DNA from: Pyrenopolyporus hunteri
Taxonomy: Eukaryota; Ascomycota; Sordariomycetes; Xylariales; Hypoxylaceae
Length of the DNA stretch: 64,000 nt
Reading direction: 5' to 3'
Assembly (NCBI GenBank): GCA_902806595.1
Contig: CADCXC010000018.1
Span: 1 to 64,000, forward strand
Numbering within the stretch: the first letter of the stretch is position 1; each line of letters begins with the position of its first letter. The position numbers were made by a program, and so were the translations under genes. Shown piece by piece: positions 58,378-64,000 of the stretch. Under the pieces are notes generated by a model. The model saw only the letters and a program-made list of their open reading frames with translations. It made no database searches and had not been told where the DNA came from.

Positions 58378-60089
58378 CACTGTGCCTGCCCCGTTCTAGT
58401 CAACCCGTCGAGTTTTTCGTTTTGGGAGTCATTTCTCATGAGATAACTTTGATTTTAGCTTGGATTTAGGAGGCTGTGCTGTTTCTATGGGATATCGGTA
58501 TCCTAATGGTTTCGCATCGTATGTCGGACACGTACGTGTTCGTTGAGATGAGTATCATTCGTGTATCCTACGAAGACTAATGTGATGGATTTAATGAGAG
58601 CTACTTTTCCAGGGAGAATGCTTGTTACGACGTCTGTTAATCAACGGTAAAATTAGGGGTTCTGAATGTAATACGGTCATACTTGAGATCTTATAACAAA
58701 ATGATGAAAAGTGGTTGCCCGGTATTTGAATCTAATATACACTAGGTTAATTTCATATCATCGGACTCCCCCTATGGATACTTACCTAAGTGTTTAAATA
58801 TTTGCTTTTTCTGGAGATGATACATTTCTTTGATAGTTGAACACGTGGTTCGCCATCATCATAAGTGTGAATTACCTACGTACCTAGGTAGGTATGGACC
58901 TCAAGTAGGTTATGGTGCGTTGTAATTTCATGGTGTGGGGGGTAGTACGATTTATATTTATAGTAGGCTACTTAGGTATTTAAATAAGACCTGGGACGAG
59001 TCCGTTTAGCTAGTTCGGCCACTAAAAATACGGGGATGTATGCGCTGAAGCATGCTGTGGGTACAGTGGCTTTCAGCACTATAAGCCCTATTCGCACCTC
59101 TTATTAATAGTAATGGGCCAATGGGGGTGAATTGCGCTTTAAAGGGGCTTCGATGGATAAAAGGATACATCCACTTCTTTTAATAAAATATGACTTGTAA
59201 GCGGAATGGTTATTCTGATAAGGGGAGATTATGTCATATCGCTTAGAATAATAAATATCATTGTAATGGATAAGCGCCAAGACTGGAATAAATCGCATCG
59301 TCCGGTCGGTAGGATGAGTGCAGCTACGCGTTCATTAGATGCTCCCCTGCTTGTAAAAGATATACTGGTATACACTTAATTTATATGGCACTCTTTTCCT
59401 TGATTTCAATTGCCTCAGAAAGACAAGATGTCTAAACGTAGGTAGGTGGTATCTATTGTATGTAAATAGGAGCCAATAGGTAGGGAGTTTCTACGTATAA
59501 ACAATGGGATACTTCAGAATCTCTATCTCATGACTTCGCGTTCTTCACTCATTAGCGGAGGTACTTATGAAATGGTAATTAAACTACCACCTCAAATTAC
59601 GTCTGGCTACCCAAGAAGATATATCTTATTATATATGAATTTTTTCAGATTATATTCAATTTTCGTGTGGAAATCAATGCTAGGCATTCCGCTTTGCTAT
59701 TTTCTCTGATATGTTGAGGTTGGCTGTCAAGGAGGGGGATGTAAATTAAAAGGAGGGAATTTCTAGGTGCTGCTTCGTTGGACCTCGGTACTTTGCCTTT
59801 CCCGCCCCGGATTGATCTCTCTCCTCATGTCAACCCGAACGTAACCCCCGAGAATAATAGTAAAATGTTATACCGTCATTCTCCTCCGTATACACTATCG
59901 GTGAGAATAAATAAAATAGTCCGAACACATCCCTGCCCATCCAGAATTAGTCGATCAGTCGGCGCCCACCGACCCATCACCTCTCATTCAATTCGAGCGA
60001 CCGGAATTACAACACAAGGAGCGGCGGGAAACATTGCAGTCATCCAATCCATTTATAGACAATTGAATAGGACGCGGATAGCTTATACA
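58378..60089. other. Intergenic, AT-rich
   Basis: About 1.7 kb between two plus-strand genes. It is AT-rich, with a nearly palindromic TACCTACGTACCTAGGTAGGTA near 58,872. The frame of the next gene is open from 59,865 on (see that entry). Confidence 0.5.
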
Positions 60090-61264
60090 ATGTCCCCCGC
60101 AGCCTCCAAGAGGAATCTCGCGTCATCAACAACGCCAAATGAGAAGAAACTAACGGAACCGCGTCCGAGCGCGAGCGTTGTTCTCATATCCCCCGAAAAT
60201 CAGATCTTACTGCTCCACAGAGTAAAGTCGTCGTCAGCTTTCCCCTCCGCGCACGTCTTCCCAGGAGGAAACCTCTCAGATTTTCACGATGGGACAGTTC
60301 CCGACTCAGGCGACGCGAAGCGGCACGAAGATTCACTACCGTATAGGCTTGCCGCAATCCGGGAGACGTTCGAGGAGAGCGGTATCTTGCTTGCCCGCGG
60401 AGTGAACGGAGATGAGAAACTCTTAAATATCCCCAACCATGAGCGCGACAAGGCGCGCAAAGAAATCTATGAGAATAAAGTCCGCTTCACTTCGTGGCTC
60501 GAGAGTCTGGGTGGGGTTGCAGATACAGGTAATAGCTACTCTTCTAAACACCATCTCAGATAAGCCTTGGCCTGATAGAGTGAGCTAAACATCTAATAGA
60601 AAATCTCTTACCCTTCACTAGGTGGATAACACCTCTTGGGCAACCCCGAAGGTTCACGACGCAGATGTATATTTACATGCTCCCGCTCTCAATAAGCGAC
60701 GACCCCGCTATATCAGCGGCGCGGTCCGAGGCTATGATACCCACGCCGGATGGTGGCGTCGAGATTACTGCGGCTCGCTTCGACGATGCGAAGACTTGGC
60801 TAGAGCGACAGCGAAAGGGCGAGATTATTCTGTTTCCTCCCCAGTGCTTCCTATTACACATAATCTCACAATTCTTAATCGGGGCACCCCCTGGATCGCC
60901 GAGTCATGACGAACTCATCGAGCACTACCGCTCCCAGAGAGAAAAATTAAGAGGCTTCCTAGCGACGGTGCCTACAGCAAGCGATCCGAAGGCCCTAAAA
61001 CATCCCACGGCTCAGATTCCTTGGGCTGATAAAGTCATAAGTCCTACTACATTAGGGATACGGCAGAGTGACAAGAGATCGATATTAGGACTTGATAAGC
61101 CTGGTCCGGAACTTAAAGGCTCCGATAGGGGTGGTGACTGGGAGAGGGTCGTGCTGACGAGGTTCGTTAAGGGAATAGCTAGGGAGGTCGAGGTGAGAAA
61201 CAGAGAAGAGGTGCTCGCAGAGGAACGACGATGGGAGAAAACAGCGAAAGAAACAAAGTTATAG
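60090..61264 (+). CDS. Nudix hydrolase, NUDT19-like (CoA diphosphatase type)
   Basis: Two exons, 60090-60528 and 60600-61264, joined in phase across a 71 bp intron, give 367 residues. The reading ENLLPFTRWITPLGQPRRF across the joint fits the family and fixed the acceptor choice. The protein begins with a Nudix core (ASVVLISPENQILLLHRV, VFPGGNLSDFHDG) and then has the Nudix box split by an insert: Gly-Gly at 59-60 and RETFEESG at 91-98. An inserted box and a long C-terminal half are features of NUDT19-like enzymes, which cut CoA and acyl-CoA esters in peroxisomes or mitochondria of animals. No C-terminal PTS1 tripeptide of standard form is present (ends TKL). The frame is open upstream from an ATG at 59865, adding 75 basic residues (see findings). 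Confidence 0.85.
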
Positions 61265-61531
61265 AACCTAGTCCTGGCTTCCTGGTTATCCGACAGTCAA
61301 GATATATATGTTTCGAGCCTAAATGATCCACTACACACATTTTCGCCTATCTCACTGAGTCACGACTCCCCTGGCTGTGAGTATCACATCAAGTTAACAT
61401 ACCTCTTAAGAATCACGGAGCGATGTATCATTCCAGCTCTGACAGATCCATCAAGCCCAATCGATTATCTGCTATCTACCTACGGTGAGTTTAATGAAAA
61501 ATATAGGGGGCCTCAGGGATAAACACGGCAC

Positions 61532-61599
61532 TTTTTTTTTTTTTTTTTTTTTTTTTTCCTATAAAAAAAAAAATCTTTTTTCCTATAAAAAAAAAAATC
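61532..61599. repeat. T26 run and exact 24-bp tandem duplication
   Basis: Twenty-six T, then two exact 24-bp copies at 61,552-61,575 and 61,576-61,599, each a T6 run, CCTAT, an 11-A run and TC. T and A runs can pair with each other. It lies 180-250 bp before the Hce2 start codon. Confidence 0.9.
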
Positions 61600-61677
61600 T
61601 TTGTCAGTATCCGAGTGACTCTGTGAGTATGATCAGAGACAACCGGACGCTTACAGGGAAGACTGGTGAGGGAAGAA

Positions 61678-61685
61678 TATATAAA
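61678..61685 (+). promoter_or_regulatory. TATA box of the Hce2 effector gene
   Basis: TATATAAA lies 96 bp before the start codon, a normal place for a fungal TATA box. Inducible secreted-effector genes often have one. Confidence 0.5.
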
Positions 61686-61780
61686 CATATGGCATCCGCA
61701 GAAGATTTAACAGCATCTACCTACATCCTAACCACTACACACACACTCTCCCTACCAAGAACAACTCCACCGTCTCGATC

Positions 61781-62473
61781 ATGAAGTTCACCGCCTTCAT
61801 CCTCTCATCCTGCCTCGGGCACATCGCCAACGCAAGCCCCCTGCGAGGCTTATCACAGGCACCGTACGCTCTCCCCCAGCCAGCGACTGCCCCCAAATCC
61901 TTCATGTTATCGGCGCGCTCCGACGGCCTCGCCAACGGGACCGTCCTCGGCGGCGGCCTGAACCCGAACTACACCGTGGTACCCTTCAACAGCACGGACC
62001 CGAGCGCGAACGGGCGCGAGCTGTCGATGTTCTGCGGGGCGGACGGCAGCAGCTTCGTCGACACGACGACCGGCAACTCGCCGGCGCTCGCCGACTGCGC
62101 CGGGCTCGTCGACCGCCTCGGCCCCGCCCTCGACACGACCGCCTGGGGCTACATGCAGGAGAACACGTCGGCCACCGTGCTCGTGAGGAACGGCGCCTGC
62201 GCGTTCGGCGTCTACTCCACGGCCCTGCGCGGCAGGTGGGTCTGGATCGGCGGCGGCGACGTGGTCAAGGTCGTTTCCGAGTCGATCCGCAGGTTCGCGG
62301 GCGGCAGGATGATGAACGCGACGGCGACCGCCGACGCGGCGGCGAATAACACGAACGCGCATGCGAATGAGACTGCGGTCGCGGGGAACGCTACTATCCC
62401 TAGGATTGGTGCCGCCGGGGCGTTTGAGTGCGCGAAGGATGTGCTTGTGAACTGGGCCCTTTTTGCGGCATAA
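61781..62473 (+). CDS. Secreted Hce2-domain (Ecp2-like) putative effector
   Basis: A single exon of 230 residues. Residues 1-18 are a signal peptide with a likely cut after Ala-Asn-Ala. The Hce2 domain spans about 83-175: FCGADGSSF (Cys 85), SPALADCAGLV (Cys 106), RNGACAFGVY (Cys 140) and the IGGGDVVKVVSESIRRF block; a fourth Cys is at about 217. This spacing matches the Hce2 family, named after the Ecp2 effector of the tomato pathogen Cladosporium fulvum; some members cause necrosis in plants, others have no known activity. There are at least six N-x-S/T sites, so the mature protein may be glycosylated. It may be an effector or a defence protein against other microbes; the host is unknown. 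Confidence 0.85.
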   Translation: MKFTAFILSSCLGHIANASPLRGLSQAPYALPQPATAPKSFMLSARSDGLANGTVLGGGLNPNYTVVPFNSTDPSANGRELSMFCGADGSSFVDTTTGNSPALADCAGLVDRLGPALDTTAWGYMQENTSATVLVRNGACAFGVYSTALRGRWVWIGGGDVVKVVSESIRRFAGGRMMNATATADAAANNTNAHANETAVAGNATIPRIGAAGAFECAKDVLVNWALFAA

Positions 62474-63005
62474 TGGCGTTAGTTGCCGAGAAGAACGATA
62501 AACCCCTGGGGTTGGGTGGACTCGAGTTAGAGGAGTTACGGCATAGTTATTAGCTCATTTGCGCTGCTATTGCATTAGGAACACGTCGGTAGAGGGTTCG
62601 CCGATAGCTAAATACATTGTGTCACTCTCCTACATGTTTATTAACTACAGTGACCTCACTTGCCTAAGGATTGCTCTATAATACGCCTTGCAATTTCAAT
62701 AAATACCTACACTAGAAACTATTCTTGTGCCCGAACAGGCCTACATCGCGCTATATGTGTATGAGTGACCGTGAAATCACACAGCAGTCTAACGGACCCC
62801 TATTTAGCCCCTATCTCACAGTCAGAAAGTACCGTCCAGGATAATTATATACACTGTATAATCATACCGCCGATAACCGTCGCCGCTACCCAGTCGACTC
62901 GGATCCGCTTTCGGCGCGCGCGAGGTAACGCAGCCGCTTCGGCATTACGAGAATCGGGCTATAAGGGAAATAATTACACGTACATTAGGTGACTACCTGC
63001 GTAAA
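62474..63005. other. Intergenic, Hce2 gene to Nudix gene
   Basis: About 530 bp; mixed composition with no repeats or frames that I support. Confidence 0.5.
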
Positions 63006-63738
63006 ATGTCCACAACATCACCCCCTTACCACCCACGCGTCGGCGTCGCCGCCCTGATCCGCGACGCGCAGGGCCGTTTCGTGATGGGGAAGCGGAAGGG
63101 TAACCACGGAGCGGGTACGTACGGTCGAGAGACAACATCTACCGCCCTTACACCGCCCACAACCGATCTACCTACCTACCTGATAAGTTCTCTAACCGGA
63201 AACCAGGCACCTGGGCCTTCCCCGGCGGACACCTAGAGATGGGGGAGTCGCTGCTGGCATGCGCGGAGCGCGAGACGCTCGAGGAGACGGGGCTCCGGGT
63301 TAGGGGCGTGCGCGTCGTGGCTACGACGAACTCGGTGTTCGATCCGGCGACCAGGCACTACGTCACGGTGTTCGTGCTGTGTCGGAGGGAGAGCGAGGAG
63401 GATCAGCCGAAGGTGAGATTGTGACTTTCTTGCATTCAATTTCTTTCTGTTTATGTATTTTCTTTCCCTTTCTTCTTTTCATTATCTTTTCTATTTTCTT
63501 TTTCGTTGGCTTGTGTGATATTTACGTAGTTGGTGATGCCGAGGAAATTGACCGGACGCGATAGAACCTCGAGCCGGGGAAGTGCGAGGGCTGGCACTGG
63601 GTTAGCTGGGACGAGGTGCGGCGGTGGTGCGAGCATAACGACGATCGGGTGACGCCGGAGTGGGCGCAGAATAAATGTTTCTTGCCTATTTTGGAGCTAG
63701 TTAAGGATTATCCGGAGCTTGAAGCGTCTCTGTCGTGA
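63006..63738 (+). CDS. Nudix hydrolase, MutT/NUDT15-like
   Basis: Three exons, 63006-63114, 63207-63412 and 63565-63738, splice in phase to 162 residues (introns 92 and 152 bp). The full Nudix box is intact: G44-x5-E50-x7-R58-E59-x-L-E-E-x-G65, preceded by TWAFPGGHLEMGES and followed by SVFDPATRHYVTVFVLC. The third exon (NLEPGKCEGWHWVSWDEV) supplies the usual aromatic end of the domain. The short single-domain form resembles NUDT15/MTH1-type enzymes, which remove damaged nucleotides such as oxidised dGTP; the true substrate is uncertain. No targeting signal is visible. The second intron contains a T-rich stretch. It lies 530 bp after the Hce2 gene on the same strand. Confidence 0.87.
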
Positions 63739-64000
63739 GGTATGAATGAGGGGGTGAAGCGATGCTGGTTCCTGGGCTATAGAAACGCTTTACAAAGACC
63801 GATACGTAGAAAAGGCGTTGATTGGGGCCGTATTTCTATTTAAGTCAAATAACAGTGCCTCTTGAGTGATATTGATCTGAGCTGTTAGAGTTCTCTGAGC
63901 CTCTATATTATTTCTTTCTTTCGTAGAGCCATTGCAAGTTCTATCTTCAAAAATAAAGTAATTTGTGCAATCCACATCACAGGCCCCTCTCGATCTCCGC
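63739..64000. other. Intergenic end of window
   Basis: About 260 bp after the Nudix stop. AT-rich; a downstream gene may begin beyond the window. Confidence 0.4.

Larger units (their letters stand above)
61265..61780. other. Intergenic / promoter of Hce2 effector gene
   Basis: About 515 bp with a 26-T run, a 24-bp duplication and a TATA box, each listed separately. Confidence 0.6.

Noticed and set aside
61552..61599. T/A-run repeats read as a retrotransposon poly(A) tail
   Set aside because: No coding remnant or target-site duplication is visible nearby; slippage explains the repeat.
1..64000. CRISPR arrays, bacterial operons or riboswitches
   Set aside because: The DNA is fungal; no repeat-spacer pattern or bacterial signals are present.

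Overview
The window is nuclear DNA from a filamentous ascomycete (Pezizomycotina, most likely a Sordariomycete). The evidence is short GT-AG introns of about 50-150 bp, widely spaced genes read from both strands with no operons, fungal-specific families (RAX1-type RGS protein, Dal5-type permease, Hce2 effector, Kex2-processed secreted protein) and ribosomal protein genes with early introns. I cannot name the species. Intergenic DNA is rich in ACCT/TAGG repeats and in AT-rich stretches.

Layout. 0-7 kb: 3' part of CSN7, RAX1-like RGS membrane protein (-), RPL31 (+), UBE2C/UBC11-type E2 (-). 7-14.9 kb: CHK1 checkpoint kinase, a DUF155 RMD1/RMD8-type membrane protein, and a Gfo/Idh/MocA oxidoreductase (-). 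16-24 kb: Dal5-type MFS permease, an unrecognised Cys-containing protein, a protein resembling a Ulp1/C48 protease that seems to lack its catalytic Cys, and a small secreted cysteine-rich protein. 25.9-27.6 kb: XLF/NEJ1-type end-joining factor. 27.6-40.3 kb: a 12.7 kb stretch in which I find no gene. 40.3-55 kb: forkhead transcription factor (-), cactin (-), SLX4 (-), RPS21 (+) and an unrecognised acidic protein (-). 56-64 kb: class I CPD photolyase, two Nudix hydrolases, and an Hce2-domain effector between them.

The genes do not form an evident biosynthetic or defence cluster. The clearest theme is genome maintenance: CHK1, XLF, SLX4 and photolyase lie within about 51 kb, with two Nudix hydrolases next to the photolyase. 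This may be coincidence. For multi-exon genes I joined exons by reading splice sites and checking that phases agree; exon limits are in each entry.

The observations most worth following are the putative Ulp1-like pseudoprotease, sharply bounded islands of near-total GC at third codon positions inside several genes, repeated basic motifs and a possible Ku-binding tail in XLF, a possible in-frame 48-bp cassette exon in cactin, possible mitochondrial leader forms of the photolyase and one Nudix enzyme, and a degenerate tRNA-like/SINE-like element near 55.3 kb. I did not find anything I would call a new multi-gene system.
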